The notes under the pieces were generated by a model. The model did not search any database. It was not told the DNA's origin and was given only the letters and a program-made list of their open reading frames with translations. Positions 7,722-19,395 of a DNA stretch of 64,000 nt are shown here, one piece after another. The DNA comes from Streptomyces cinnamoneus. Its GTDB lineage: Bacteria > Actinomycetota > Actinomycetes > Streptomycetales > Streptomycetaceae. The DNA lies in assembly GCF_002939475.1 (NCBI RefSeq), contig NZ_PKFQ01000001.1, positions 4,895,001 to 4,959,000 of the forward strand, written 5' to 3'. Position 1 is the stretch's first letter. Every line of letters starts with the position of its first letter. The translations under genes were made by a program, and so were the position numbers.

Positions 7722-9413
7722 ATGGGCCTCGCGATGTCGACCCCGGTCGACGAGATGGACGGTCCCTACAAGAGGCGCTGGGCGGCACTCGGTGTGCTCT
7801 GCCTCAGCCTGCTGATCATCGTCATGGCGAACACGTCCCTGACCGTCGCGGCCCCGGACATGGTCCAGGACCTCGGGCTCGGCAGCTCGGACCTCCAGTG
7901 GGTCATCGACGGCTACACCGTTCCCTACGCCGCACTGATGCTGATCCTCGGCGCGGTCGGCGACAAGTACAGCCGCCGCGGCGCGCTCGTCCTCGGCCTC
8001 TTCGTCTTCGGCGCCGCCTCCATCGCGGGCTCGCTGGTCGACAGCCCGGCCGGGGTCATCGCCTCGCGCGCCGTCATGGGCGTCGGCGCCGCCATGATCA
8101 TGCCGGCGACCCTGTCGCTGCTCGCCGCGACCTTCCCGCGCGCCGAGCGGGCCAAGGCCATCACCATCTGGACCGCCACCGCCGGTCTCGCCATCGCCGT
8201 CGGCCCGCTCGTGGCCGGCGCGCTGCTGGAGGACCACGGCTGGGCCGCCACCTTCCTCATCAACGTCCCGATCGCCGTCCTCGGCATCGTCGGCGCCCTG
8301 ACGCTCGTACCGCCGTCCAAGGCCGGCCGCGTCGACAAGATCGACTACATCGGCGGCCTGCTGTCCGTCATCTGGGTCGGCTCGCTGATCTACATGATCA
8401 TCGAGGGTCCGCACTTCGGCTGGGGCGCCAAGGCCATCGGCGCCGCCGTGGTCGCCGGCGTCGGCCTGGTCTGCTTCGTCCTGTGGGAGCTGCGCCACCC
8501 GAGCCCGGTCCTGGACGTGCGCCGCTTCACCCGGCGCGCCTTCGCCGGTTCGACCATGGCCGTCGCGCTGTTCTTCCTCGCCGTCTTCGGCGCCTTCTAC
8601 TACCTCACCCAGCACCTCCAGTTCGTCCTCGGCTACTCGCCGCTGGACACGGGCGTGCGGATGCTGCCGCTGGCCGGCGCGGTGTTCGTGGGCGGCGCGC
8701 TGACCGCCCTGCTCACGCCGAAGCTCGGCATGAAGGTCACCGTCACGCTCGGCATGACGGTCGGTACGGTCGCCATCGCGCTGCTCGCCCGCGTCGACGA
8801 GCACTCGGGCTACGGCGACTTCGTGCTGCCGCTGGTGGTCCTGGGCCTGGCCATCGGCCTGTCCCTGTCGCCCTGCACCAACGCCATCATGGGCTCCTTC
8901 CCCGAGGACCAGCTGGGCGTCGGCGGCGCGGTCAACAGCACCTCCATCGAGATGGGCGGCTCCCTGGGCATCGCCATCCTCGGCACGGTGCTCGCCAAGA
9001 CCTACTCCTCCAACCTCGGCGACCTCGCCGCGAAGGCGGCCGCCGCCGGCGGCCCGAAGCTGCCGGAGAAGGCGCTGACGGCCGCGCAGGACTCGGTCGG
9101 CGCCGGTCTGTACGTCGCCAAGGAGGCCGGCAAGCAGGTCGCGGCCGGCGCCGCCCCCAAGGTCGGCGCGGAGAAGGCCGCGGCCCTCGGCGCCCAGCAG
9201 GCGCAGACGATCGCGGAGGCGGTCCACAAGGCGTTCGCGGACGCGGTCGCGCACACGAGCGTCGTCGGCGCGGTCGTCCTCGGCGTGGGCACGGTCCTGG
9301 TGGCGTTCCTGCTGCCGGGACGCGCCAAGACGGAGGCCGCCGAGACCCCCGCGGCCGGCAGGTCCGCCACGCCCGCCGAGGCCACCGAGTCGGAGCCCGC
9401 GAGCCGCTCCTGA
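7722..9413 (+). CDS. MFS transporter, DHA2 (14-TM) drug:H+ antiporter
   Basis: Proton-driven efflux pump of the QacA/EmrB-like DHA2 family, 563 aa, with 14 predicted membrane segments. SDLQWVIDGYTVPYAALMLI is the family's TM2 region, GDKYSRRGALVLG the loop 2-3 motif A, and GLAIAVGPLVAGALLEDHGW the antiporter motif C. An unusually long, Ala/Lys-rich extracytoplasmic loop (about residues 425-515) precedes TM14. The ATG at 7722 has an AAAGGGG ribosome site six bases away. It is controlled by the divergent TetR gene through the triple operator. Substrate unknown; likely a toxic compound or an endogenous metabolite. Confidence 0.9.
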   Translation: MGLAMSTPVDEMDGPYKRRWAALGVLCLSLLIIVMANTSLTVAAPDMVQDLGLGSSDLQWVIDGYTVPYAALMLILGAVGDKYSRRGALVLGLFVFGAASIAGSLVDSPAGVIASRAVMGVGAAMIMPATLSLLAATFPRAERAKAITIWTATAGLAIAVGPLVAGALLEDHGWAATFLINVPIAVLGIVGALTLVPPSKAGRVDKIDYIGGLLSVIWVGSLIYMIIEGPHFGWGAKAIGAAVVAGVGLVCFVLWELRHPSPVLDVRRFTRRAFAGSTMAVALFFLAVFGAFYYLTQHLQFVLGYSPLDTGVRMLPLAGAVFVGGALTALLTPKLGMKVTVTLGMTVGTVAIALLARVDEHSGYGDFVLPLVVLGLAIGLSLSPCTNAIMGSFPEDQLGVGGAVNSTSIEMGGSLGIAILGTVLAKTYSSNLGDLAAKAAAAGGPKLPEKALTAAQDSVGAGLYVAKEAGKQVAAGAAPKVGAEKAAALGAQQAQTIAEAVHKAFADAVAHTSVVGAVVLGVGTVLVAFLLPGRAKTEAAETPAAGRSATPAEATESEPASRS

Positions 9414-9429
9414 CCCGCTCCCCCAGCCC

Positions 9430-9469
9430 GACGCGCCCCCTGACACCCCCGACCGTCAGGGGGCGCGTC
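9430..9469. terminator. Bidirectional terminator between MFS gene and glgB
   Basis: Perfect 15-bp stem GACGCGCCCCCTGAC / GTCAGGGGGCGCGTC with a 10-nt loop, between two convergent genes. Confidence 0.85.
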
Positions 9470-9493
9470 GTCCCCCCCCCCGACGCTCCCCGC

Positions 9494-12289
9494 CTACGCC
9501 GGCCGCAGCCAGATCGTGGCCAGCGGCGGCAGCACCGGCACGATGCTCGACCGGCGGCCGTGCCACGCGGCCGGCTCGGCCTTGAGGGGATCCGGGTTGC
9601 CGATGCCACCGCCGCCGTAGCCCGCGGCGTCGGTGTTCAGCACCTCCTGCCAGACCGGCACCCCGCACGGGACGCCGATCCGGTAGCCGTGCCGGACGAC
9701 GGGGGAGAAGTTGCAGACCGCCAGCAGGGGCGAGCGCTGCGCGTCGCACCGCACGAACGCCAGCACGTTGTCCTCCGCCGCGTCCCCCACGACCCACTCG
9801 AAGCCCTCCGGCACCGTGTCCCTCTGCCACAGCGCGGGCGTGGCGCGGTAGCGGGCGTTCAGATCGCGCACCAGGTCGCGCACGCCCCGGTGGTCCGGCT
9901 CCGCGGAGTACGAGGGGTCCAGCAGCCACCAGTCGGGGCCGTGCGCCTCCGACCACTCCGCGCCCTGGGCGAACTCCTGCCCCATGAACAGCAGCTGCTT
10001 GCCGGGGTGGGCCCACATGAAGCCCAGGAACGCCCGGTGGCCCGCCCGCTGCTGCCACCAGTCGCCCGGCATCTTGGAGACCAGCGAACGCTTGCCGTGC
10101 ACGACCTCGTCGTGCGAGATCGGCAGCACGTAGTTCTCGCTGTAGGCGTAGACCATGGCGAAGGTCATCTCACCGTGGTGGTACTTGCGGTGCACCGGCT
10201 CCTTGGCCATGTAATCCAGCGAGTCGTGCATCCAGCCCATGTTCCACTTGAGCCCGAAGCCCAGCCCGCCGAAGCCCCCCGGCCCCACGTGGTGGGTCGC
10301 CCGCGTGACGCCGTCCCAGGCCGTGGACTCCTCGGCGATCGTCACCACGCCCGGGCAGCGCCGGTAGACGGTGGCGTTCATCTCCTGGAGGAAGGCCACC
10401 GCGTCCAGGTTCTCCCGGCCGCCGTGCTCGTTCGGCGACCACTGGCCCGGCTCCCGCGAATAGTCCAGATAGAGCATCGAGGCGACCGCGTCCACCCGCA
10501 GTCCGTCGATGTGGAACTCCTCGCACCAGTACACCGCGTTGGCCACCAGGAAGTTGCGCACCTCCGTGCGCCCGAAGTCGAACTCCAGCGTCCCCCAGTC
10601 CGGGTGCGCCGCCCGCAGCGGGTCCTGGTGCTCGTACAGCGGACGCCCGTCGAACTCCGCCAGCGCCCAGTCGTCCCGCGGGAAGTGCGCCGGCACCCAG
10701 TCCATCAGCACCCCGATGCCCGCCCGGTGCAGCGCGTCCACCAGGTACCGGAAGTCGTCGGGCGTACCGAGCCGGGCCGTCGGGGCGTAGAAGCCGGTGA
10801 CCTGGTAGCCCCACGAGCCGCCGAAGGGGTGCTCGGCGACCGGCATCAGCTCCACATGTGTGAAGCCCAGGTCCTTGACGTACGCGGGGAGCTGCTCGGC
10901 CAGCCGCCGGTAGCTCAGCCCCGGGCGCCAGGACGGCAGGTGGACCTCGTAGACCGAGAACGGTGCCTCGTGCACGGGCGGCTCCCCGCGCCGCGCCATC
11001 CACGCGTCGTCCCGCCACACGTGGTGCGAGGCCTCGACGATCGAGGCGTTGGCGGGCGGCACCTCCGTGCGCCGCGCCATCGGGTCCGCCCGCAGCGTGT
11101 GCGAGCCGTCGGGACGGGTGATCCGGTACTTGTACAGCGCCCCCTCGCCCACCCCCGGGAGGAACACCTCCCACACGCCCGTGCCGCCCAGCGAGCGCAT
11201 CGGATGGGCGGTGCCGTCCCAGTAGTTGAAGTCGCCCACCACCTGCACGCCGCGGGCGTTCGGCGCCCACACCGTGAACCGGGTGCCCGGCACGCCCTCG
11301 TGCGTCATCGGCCGCGCGCCCAACGCCCGCCACAGCTCCTCGTGGCGGCCCTCGCCGATGAGGTGCAGGTCCAGGTCGCCCAGCGCGGGCAGGAAGCGGT
11401 AGGGGTCGTGGATCTCCAGCTCGGCGTCGTCGTAGGTGACCACCAGCCGGTAGTCGGCGGGGATCTCCGCCAGCGGCAGCACCCGGGCGAACAGCCCGTC
11501 GCCCTCGTCGTTCAGCTCCGCCCGCAGCCCCTTGGCGACGACCGCGACGGACCGGGCGAACGGGCGCAGCGCCCGGAACAGCACGCCGCCGGCCGCCTCG
11601 TGTGCCCCCAGCAGCGCGTGCGGGTCGTGGTGCGCCCCGGCCAGCAGCCGCGCCCGCGCGTCGTCGTCGAGCGGCTCGGCCCGGCGGGCCTCGCGGCGCA
11701 CGGGCGCGAGGGGCGCGAGGGGCGTGAGGGGCTCCTCCGGGGCGGCCCCGTCCGTGGCCGCCCCGGGCCCGGCTCCGGGCCCGCCGGCCCCCTGGGCCGC
11801 CACGGCCCCCTCGGCCCTCTCGGCCGCTGGTCGCTCGGGCCGTACGGGTGGCTCGGGTGGCTCGTGGGGGCCAGGGCTGCCGGGCGACACCGCGCCGGTG
11901 GCCTCTGCCGCCTCGACATGCTCCGCCGTACCGCTGGCCTCCGTCATACCGGCAACCTCTGTCGTGATGCGGGCCTTCGCCCTGTCGCCGGCTTCCGCCG
12001 TACTGCCGGCCTCCGCCCTCTCGTCTGCTTCCGCCGTCCCGGCGACCTCTGGCGTACCCCCGGCCTCCGGTGTCCCCGCGGCCGGGGGAAGCGCACCCCC
12101 CGGACCCGGCGCCGACTCCCGCGCTGGGTCCGGCGCGTCGCGTCGCACGGGCTCCGGTACTGTCGCCGCCCGCGCGGGGCCGGGCTTCGGCTTGGGCTTC
12201 GCGCCGCGCCGGCCGGGCAGGAACGTGGCCGGGACGCCGTGGGGGTCGCGGGGCGGCGGCGGGGGACTGGTGGGCGGTCGTGCGGTCAC
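9494..12289 (-). CDS. glgB: 1,4-alpha-glucan branching enzyme GlgB with long repetitive N-terminus
   Basis: Makes alpha-1,6 branches in glycogen-like glucan (GH13_9). The four catalytic regions are [15 protein letters not shown] (nucleophile Asp600), TIAEES (acid/base Glu653) and [18 protein letters not shown]48 domain and an N1-type module precede the barrel. The length is 931 aa, about 200 more than typical enzymes, because of a low-complexity leader: a Lys/Pro stretch, then ten hexapeptide repeats of the GTAEAG type (residues 72-131), then Pro/Gly-rich sequence. GTG start at 12289 with GGAGG nine bases upstream. It lies 46 bp after pep2 on the same strand, so the two form one unit. In the GlgE pathway it branches the linear maltosyl polymers. 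Confidence 0.95.
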   Translation of the reverse strand: MTARPPTSPPPPPRDPHGVPATFLPGRRGAKPKPKPGPARAATVPEPVRRDAPDPARESAPGPGGALPPAAGTPEAGGTPEVAGTAEADERAEAGSTAEAGDRAKARITTEVAGMTEASGTAEHVEAAEATGAVSPGSPGPHEPPEPPVRPERPAAERAEGAVAAQGAGGPGAGPGAATDGAAPEEPLTPLAPLAPVRREARRAEPLDDDARARLLAGAHHDPHALLGAHEAAGGVLFRALRPFARSVAVVAKGLRAELNDEGDGLFARVLPLAEIPADYRLVVTYDDAELEIHDPYRFLPALGDLDLHLIGEGRHEELWRALGARPMTHEGVPGTRFTVWAPNARGVQVVGDFNYWDGTAHPMRSLGGTGVWEVFLPGVGEGALYKYRITRPDGSHTLRADPMARRTEVPPANASIVEASHHVWRDDAWMARRGEPPVHEAPFSVYEVHLPSWRPGLSYRRLAEQLPAYVKDLGFTHVELMPVAEHPFGGSWGYQVTGFYAPTARLGTPDDFRYLVDALHRAGIGVLMDWVPAHFPRDDWALAEFDGRPLYEHQDPLRAAHPDWGTLEFDFGRTEVRNFLVANAVYWCEEFHIDGLRVDAVASMLYLDYSREPGQWSPNEHGGRENLDAVAFLQEMNATVYRRCPGVVTIAEESTAWDGVTRATHHVGPGGFGGLGFGLKWNMGWMHDSLDYMAKEPVHRKYHHGEMTFAMVYAYSENYVLPISHDEVVHGKRSLVSKMPGDWWQQRAGHRAFLGFMWAHPGKQLLFMGQEFAQGAEWSEAHGPDWWLLDPSYSAEPDHRGVRDLVRDLNARYRATPALWQRDTVPEGFEWVVGDAAEDNVLAFVRCDAQRSPLLAVCNFSPVVRHGYRIGVPCGVPVWQEVLNTDAAGYGGGGIGNPDPLKAEPAAWHGRRSSIVPVLPPLATIWLRPA
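11897..12076 (-). repeat. Ten 18-bp degenerate coding repeats in glgB
   Basis: The encoded hexapeptides, in order, are [54 protein letters not shown] and EAAEAT. The fixed six-residue period with Thr at position 2 and Glu at position 4 shows tandem expansion inside the GlgB leader. Confidence 0.7.
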
Positions 12290-12335
12290 GGGGTGGTCCT
12301 CCAGAGAACGTGCGGTGAGCGGTCGGCGATGCGGG

Positions 12336-13829
12336 TCATACGAGGTCCCCGTCCACGGGCCGTCGCCCCTCCTCCGTCGCGAGCCGGTGGATCGCGGCCA
12401 TCGGGACGTGGAGCCAGTCCGGCCGGTTGCGGGCCTCGTAGAGCACTTCGTAGACGGCCTTGTCCGTCTCGTGGGCCCGCAGCAGCCGCGGGTCCTCGCG
12501 GGGGTCGTGGTGCGCCTCGGCGTAGCCCTCGCAGAAGGCGGCGCGGGCGGCGTCGGCCCAGCCCGTGCCGGTCGCGTGGCCGACCGCCGCCGCGTAGTCG
12601 AACGAGCGCAGCATGCCCGCGACGTCCCGGGCCACCGGCTGCGGGCGGCGCCGCTCGGCCAGCGGCCGGGCGGGCTCGCCCTCGAAGTCGATCAGGGACC
12701 ACCGGCCGTCGGCGGCGGTGCGCAGCGTCTGGCCCAGGTGCAGGTCGCCGTGGACGCGCTGGGCGCGCCAGGTGCGGGCCGTGCCGGGGACGCAGAGGTC
12801 GTCGTACGCGCGGCGCAGGGCGGCCTGGTACGGGCGCAGCGCGGGGACGGCCTCGGCCGCGGCCTCCAGGCGCAGGGTCATGGCGGTGGCGAGGCGCTCC
12901 AGCCGGGCGCGGTCGAGCACGGCCGTGGGCAGGACCTCGGCCAGCGCCAGGTGGACCTCGGCGGTGGCGTGCCCGAGGGCGCGCGCGGAAGCGGTGAAGT
13001 CGGCCTGCACGGCGAGGGCGCCGAGCGCCAGCTGCCAGCCGTCGGCGGAGCCGGGCAGGAAGGGCTGGAGGACGCCGAGCGTCATGGGCTCGCCGCCCGG
13101 GCGGGCCGGCTGCGCCTCGAACCAGGCGGCCGGCGCGGGGACCCGTGAGCAGCCGGACTTCGCGAGTGCGCGCGGCAGTTCGAGATCGGGATTGACGCCG
13201 GGGCCGACCCGGCGGAAGAGCTTGAGGATATACGTTTCGCCGTAGACGACCGAGGAGTTGGACTGTTCGGCACCCAGCAGCCGGGGGGCCGCGTTCGCCG
13301 GAATGTCGATGTCCGGTTCGCGGCTGAAACGCAGCGGGCCGAGCCGTCCCGGCATCCGCAGCCGTTCCAGCAGCAGCGCGGCCAGCCGGGGGTCCGCGAG
13401 GCCCTCGTAGACGGTGCGGCCGCGCAGCGGACCGTCGGCCGGCCGGCCCACGAGCGCGGGGGCCAGTTGGGGCGGGAGCACGTCCTGGACGCCGAGGAGC
13501 AACTGGTAGCAGTCACCGGGGTCGCCCGCCTGCTGGGCGCGCAGCAGGAGGTGGAGCAGGCCCGGCGCCGTGCCGCCGTCGGGCGGCGGCAGCAGTTCGG
13601 TGGCGGCGACGAGGGTGAAGCCGGTGACGGGCCGGCCCTTGCCGGCGAACCAGCGCTGCCGTGGGAGCCACTCCAGGAGCAGGGGCGCGAGCGAGGTGAG
13701 CAGAGCGGAGCCGGCGCCGGCGCCGCCCGCGTCCGGCGGCCGCGCGGGGGCGGCCGAGGACAGCAGGGGGCCGGGGTCGGCCCCCCGGTGGGTCGTGGCC
13801 TGACGACGGGACGGTGCAGCGTCCGGCAT
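12336..13829 (-). CDS. pep2: Maltokinase Pep2 (Mak)
   Basis: Phosphorylates maltose to alpha-maltose-1-phosphate with ATP, feeding GlgE. The protein has 497 aa with an aminoglycoside-phosphotransferase/maltokinase fold: an N-terminal cap ([17 protein letters not shown], about residues 40-56), the nucleotide-binding half ([13 protein letters not shown]) and the catalytic [11 protein letters not shown] with LIDFEGEP about 15 residues later (catalytic Asp and metal-binding Asp). ATG 13829 is preceded by AAGGA nine bases away; a longer open frame upstream is not maltokinase-like. glgB follows after 46 bp. In some actinobacteria treS and pep2 are fused; here they are separate and split by a terminator. 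Confidence 0.93.
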   Translation of the reverse strand: MPDAAPSRRQATTHRGADPGPLLSSAAPARPPDAGGAGAGSALLTSLAPLLLEWLPRQRWFAGKGRPVTGFTLVAATELLPPPDGGTAPGLLHLLLRAQQAGDPGDCYQLLLGVQDVLPPQLAPALVGRPADGPLRGRTVYEGLADPRLAALLLERLRMPGRLGPLRFSREPDIDIPANAAPRLLGAEQSNSSVVYGETYILKLFRRVGPGVNPDLELPRALAKSGCSRVPAPAAWFEAQPARPGGEPMTLGVLQPFLPGSADGWQLALGALAVQADFTASARALGHATAEVHLALAEVLPTAVLDRARLERLATAMTLRLEAAAEAVPALRPYQAALRRAYDDLCVPGTARTWRAQRVHGDLHLGQTLRTAADGRWSLIDFEGEPARPLAERRRPQPVARDVAGMLRSFDYAAAVGHATGTGWADAARAAFCEGYAEAHHDPREDPRLLRAHETDKAVYEVLYEARNRPDWLHVPMAAIHRLATEEGRRPVDGDLV

Positions 13830-14198
13830 GGCGTCGCGTCCTTTCCCCGGGGCACACGACAGTTTGGGAAAAGTGTCCCGGATTGCGGCTTTCGGCGGTG
13901 CGCGGTGCGGGACGTGTCGGGCGAGGATCGTCCGTACGGTCAGCGCCTGCGGCCCCGGTGTGCGATGTCGTGCGACTGCCGCAGACGGTCCTGCGGCCCG
14001 TGCTTCGTTGCGCAGTACGTGCAATCCGTGCGGGGGAGCGGGGCCGGGGAGGCCCCGCGGGCCCGGGCCCGCGAGGCGAGCGGGCCGGTGCCGGTCTTCG
14101 CTTGTGGCCGTGCGTAGTAGTACCGGTGCCCAGGGGACGGGCCGGAAAACCGCCCCGTGCGCGGCAGGCCCGGGCGGCCCGCGGCGCACGGGCGCCGC
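13830..14198. other. Intergenic region: pep2 promoter side and treS terminator
   Basis: A 369-bp gap. The treS terminator occupies 14146-14194. The rest must hold the pep2-glgB promoter. A perfect 18-bp palindrome CGCGGGCCCGGGCCCGCG lies at 14056-14073. No consensus -10/-35 pair is convincing, and no gene is seen. Confidence 0.5.
14146..14194 (-). terminator. Rho-independent terminator after treS
   Basis: On the minus strand CGCCCGTGCGC pairs with GCGCACGGGGCG (one bulge) and is followed by GGTTTTCC. It separates the glgE-treS transcript from pep2-glgB. Confidence 0.6.
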
Positions 14199-15928
<1,730 letters not shown>

Positions 15929-15932
<4 letters not shown>

Positions 15933-18016
15933 GGTGTGGGTGACCCTCCGATCTGTGAGGACGGTCGCAGCGAGAACACGTGCGCGGGCGCGAGGGAACG
16001 GCCCGGCTCAAGGCGCACATAGTTGTCCCTGCCCCAGTGATAGGTCTCTCCGGTGAGCTCGTCGCGCACCGGGACGGACTCGTGCCAGCCGAGGCCGAGT
16101 GCCGGCATGTTCAACGAGACCGTCGCCTCCTGGGTGTGGTGGGGGTCGAGGTTCACGACCGTGAGGACGCACGAGGATCCCGAGCGTTTCGAATAGGCGA
16201 TGACGGAGTCGTTGTCGGCGTCATGGAAACGCAGATTCCGCAGCCGGCGAAGGGCCGGCTGACGCCGCCTCAGCCTGTTGAGCACGGTGATCAGAGGTGC
16301 CAGGCTCCGGCCCTCGCGTTCCGCGGACTCCCAGTCCCGGGGCCGGAGTTGATACTTCTCCGAGTCCAGGTACTCCTCGCTGCCGGGACGCACCGGGGTG
16401 TTCTCGCACAGTTCATAACCCGCGTATACCCCCCAGGACGGAGACAACGTCGCGGCGAGCACGGCCCGTACCTCGAAGGCCGCCCGGCCGCCGTCCTGGA
16501 GATAGGCGTGCAGGATGTCGGGGGTGTTCACGAAGAGATTGGGACGCATGCAGGCGGCCGTCTCGCGCGAGAGCTCCGTCAGATACTCGGTGATCTCCTG
16601 CTTGGAGTTGCGCCAGGTGAAGTAGGTGTAGGACTGCTGGAACCCGATCGCGCCCAGCGTCCGCATCATCGCGGGCCGGGTGAACGCCTCGGCGAGGAAC
16701 ACCACGTCCGGATCCGTGCGGCCGATCTCGGCGATGACCCGCTCCCAGAACATCACGGGCTTGGTGTGCGGATTGTCGACCCGGAAGATCCGCACACCGT
16801 GGTCCATCCAGAAGCGCAGCACCCGCAGCGTCTCCGCCACGAGCCCGTCGAAGTCCGCGTCGAAGGCCAGGGGGTAGATGTCCTGGTACTTCTTCGGCGG
16901 GTTCTCGGCGTGGGCGATCGAGCCGTCGGCGCGGTGGTGGAACCACTCGGGGTGCTCGGCCACCCACGGGTGGTCGGGGGAGCACTGCAGGGCGAAGTCC
17001 AGTGCGACCTCCATGCGCAGCTCGCGGGCGCGGGCCACGAAGTGGTCGAAGTCGTCGAGCGTGCCGAGGTCGGGGTGGACGGCGTCGTGCCCGCCGTCGG
17101 CGGAGCCGATCGCCCAGGGGCTGCCGACGTCGAAGGATCCCGCGGTCAGCGCGTTGTTGGGCCCCTTGCGGTAGGCGGTGCCGATGGGATGGACGGGCGG
17201 GAGGTAGACCACGTCGAAGCCCATGGCCGCGACGCCCGGCAACCGCTGGGCCGCCGTGCGGAACGTCCCGCTGACGGGCCGCCGCCCCTCGCGCAGCCGC
17301 GCCCCCTCCGAGCGCGGGAACAGCTCGTACCAGGAGCCGTAGAGCGCCCGCTCGCGTTCGACGAGCACCGGCACCGGCCGGGAGCTGCTGACGAGCTCGC
17401 GCAGCGGATGGTCGGTCAGGGCGGCGGTGACCTCCGGGACGAGCGCCGCCTCCAGCCGGTCGTCGGGGTGCCGGGCGGTGTCGCGCAGCGCGTCGGCCGC
17501 GTCGAGCACGGCCTCGCGGCCGTCGCTCTTGGGCACCCCGGCGGCCGCCCGCTCGAACAGCCGGGCGCCCTCCTCCAGGACCAGCTCGGTGTCGATGCCC
17601 GCCGGGATCTTGATCCGCGCGTGCGCGCGCCAGGTGGCGACGGGGTCGCCCCAGGCCTCCACCGTGAAGGACCAGCGCCCCTCGGCGTCGGGCACGACCT
17701 CCGCGCCCCAGCGGTCGGTGCCGGGGGCCAGCTCCCGCATCGGGATCCAGGGGCCGGCCTGGCCGGACGGGCCGCGCAGCACCACGTTCGCGCCGACCGC
17801 GTCGTGGCCCTCGCGGAACACCGTGGCGGTGACCTCGAAGGCCTCGCCCACCACGGCCTTGACGGGCCTTCGGCCACAGTCGACGAGCGGGCCGAGGTCC
17901 AGGACGGGAATGCGACCGATCATGGGATCACCTGGAGATGCGACGGTACCGTGGACGGTTCTGGAGGCTTCCGTACTTTCTATCTGCTCCGCCGGCGGTC
18001 GGGAGGGTGCGGGCAT
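15929..18016 (-). CDS. glgE: Maltosyltransferase GlgE (alpha-1,4-glucan:maltose-1-phosphate)
   Basis: Transfers maltosyl units from alpha-maltose-1-phosphate to the non-reducing end of alpha-1,4-glucan. GH13_3 enzyme of 695 aa, the expected length. An N-terminal all-beta domain (about residues 30-130) and helical domain S precede the barrel; hallmark blocks are [49 protein letters not shown] (nucleophile Asp414), FLAEAFTRP (acid/base Glu) and NTPDILHAY (stabilising Asp). The ATG at 18016 has AGGAG six bases upstream, and its product starts MPA as I recall for S. coelicolor GlgE; an internal ATG 93 nt later is possible. First gene of glgE-treS. Confidence 0.95.
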
Positions 18017-18324
18017 GACTGCTCCTGTCCGCGTTCACTCGGGTGGGTGGGAGTCGGCACACCGGGGGAGCCTTCCCACCGGGTCCGCCCGGGCATGCCC
18101 GGAACGAATGAACTACTCGTGCGTAGGACCGGTGGCCCCGCCCGGGGAGGGCGGCTGTTCCTCCGTCACCCGTACGGAGTCTCCTCGCCGGGCGGATCTC
18201 GTGCAATGTGGCGAATGGGTGCCGTCAACGGCCGGACGGGTGACGGGGTGCTGGGCACCGCCTTCGAAGGTCGTAGCGGCTTCTGGCCTTTGACAGTGCT
18301 GTTGTACGCGCGGCGTAATTCTGC
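18017..18324. other. 308-bp intergenic region upstream of glgE
   Basis: Lies between the glgE start and the end of the MmyB-like regulator gene, both on the minus strand, so it should carry the glgE promoter. It contains a perfect 14-bp palindrome CCGGGCATGCCCGG at 18089-18102, adjacent to less GC-rich sequence. I see no gene in it. Confidence 0.45.
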
Positions 18325-19227
18325 CTAGTACTTTCCGCCTATAGCGATGGCATCAGACGCTCTGCCCGCGCGGTCGCCGTCCGTCGCCGCGGCCGTCGCC
18401 AGCAGCCGCAGCGCCGCCTCGTCGGCGGAGCCCGCCTCGGCGCTGAAGGCCAGGACGCCCTGACCGCCGGTGTCCGGCAGCCGCAGCATCTCGAACGAGA
18501 GCTCCATCGCGCCCACCACCGGATGGTGGAAGCACTTGCTGCCCGAGGCGCAGCCGCGCACCGGATGCCGCGACCACAGCGCCGCGAACTCGGGACTCTT
18601 CATGGTCAGCTCGCCGACCAGCTCGGCGAGGCGCCGGTCGTCCGGATGCTCCCCGGCCGCCAGCCGCAGCGACGACGCCGCGCGCCGGGCCTCCGCCTCC
18701 CACCGGGGGTACAGCTCGCGGGCGTGCGGGTCCAGGAAGAACAGCCGCTGGAGGTTGGGCCGCTCCCCGGGCCGCTCCGGGCTCCCGGCGTCCAGATGGC
18801 CCGCCAGCAGCGCGTGCCCCAGGGGGTTCCAGCCGAGGACGTCGAAGCGGTGGTCGACGATCACGGCGGGCACCGCCAGGGCGGCGACGAGCTGCCGCAC
18901 GCCCGGTGCCGCCGTCGCCGGCCGCACCGCCGGCAGCCGCCCGGCCCGCGCCGGGCGGGCCAGGTTGCGCAGGTGCGCGTGCTCGTCGCGGGTCAGGCGC
19001 AGCGCCCGCGCGAGGGCGTCCAGCACCTCGTCCGAGGCGTTGTGCGACTGACCCTGTTCGAGGCGGGTGTAGTACGCGACGCTGACGCCGGCCAGCTGGG
19101 CCAGCTCCTCGCGGCGCAGGCCGGGGACGCGGCGGGTGCGGCCGTAGGCGACGAGCCCGACGTCCTCGGGGCGGAGGGCGGCGCGCCGGGTGCGGAGGAA
19201 GTGGCCCAGATCGGCAGGGGTGTTCAT
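18325..19227 (-). CDS. XRE-family regulator with MmyB-like ligand-binding domain
   Basis: DNA-binding regulator of 300 aa. The N-terminal helix-turn-helix is RREELAQLAGVSVAYYTRLEQGQ (about residues 40-62), preceded by RTRRVPGLRREE, a standard feature of this class. The C-terminal PAS-like MmyB domain (about residues 105-290) includes VDHRFDVLGWNPLGHAL and WSRHPVRGCASGSKCFHHPVVG. Such proteins often control adjacent dehydrogenase or metabolic genes and may bind a fatty acid. The start is ATG 19227, though a TTG 12 nt upstream is in frame; neither has a clear ribosome site. It is divergent from glgP across 168 bp, so glgP control is possible but unproven. Confidence 0.88.
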   Translation of the reverse strand: MNTPADLGHFLRTRRAALRPEDVGLVAYGRTRRVPGLRREELAQLAGVSVAYYTRLEQGQSHNASDEVLDALARALRLTRDEHAHLRNLARPARAGRLPAVRPATAAPGVRQLVAALAVPAVIVDHRFDVLGWNPLGHALLAGHLDAGSPERPGERPNLQRLFFLDPHARELYPRWEAEARRAASSLRLAAGEHPDDRRLAELVGELTMKSPEFAALWSRHPVRGCASGSKCFHHPVVGAMELSFEMLRLPDTGGQGVLAFSAEAGSADEAALRLLATAAATDGDRAGRASDAIAIGGKY

Positions 19228-19382
19228 GTGTACGGTCAACCACGGCGGAGGCGAGGATTCTTCCCCCGCCGGGCCCCCCGCCGAAACCGGCGGCCCCCGC
19301 GCCGGGACCCCTTCGGGGCCCGTCCCGTCCGGCAGACGGGCGCACTTGTCCGCTTGCGCCGCGTCGGCGGTGGGTGCACCGC

Positions 19383-19388
19383 TACCGT
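19383..19388 (+). promoter_or_regulatory. Possible -10 element (TACCGT) for leaderless glgP
   Basis: TANNNT hexamer seven bases before the GTG at 19396. There is no ribosome site in front of that GTG, which fits transcription starting at or next to the start codon. Confidence 0.4.
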
Positions 19389-19395
19389 CGTGACC

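Noticed and set aside
7685-12997. A 1,770-codon open frame on the plus strand.
   Set aside because: It runs through the MFS gene in another frame and antisense to glgB; the composition is Arg/Ala/Pro-rich without any domain, typical of high-GC shadow frames.
14056-14073. 18-bp palindrome CGCGGGCCCGGGCCCGCG as an operator.
   Set aside because: Pure G/C self-complementary runs are frequent by chance at this base composition; kept only as a note in the intergenic entry.
13830-14189. Upstream extension of the maltokinase frame.
   Set aside because: No maltokinase similarity; a good ribosome site is in front of ATG 13829.
18523-19395. N-terminal extension of the GlgP frame over the MmyB-like regulator.
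   Set aside because: The extension lacks similarity to phosphorylases, and a family-typical start (KAIRRF) with a -10 lies at 19396.
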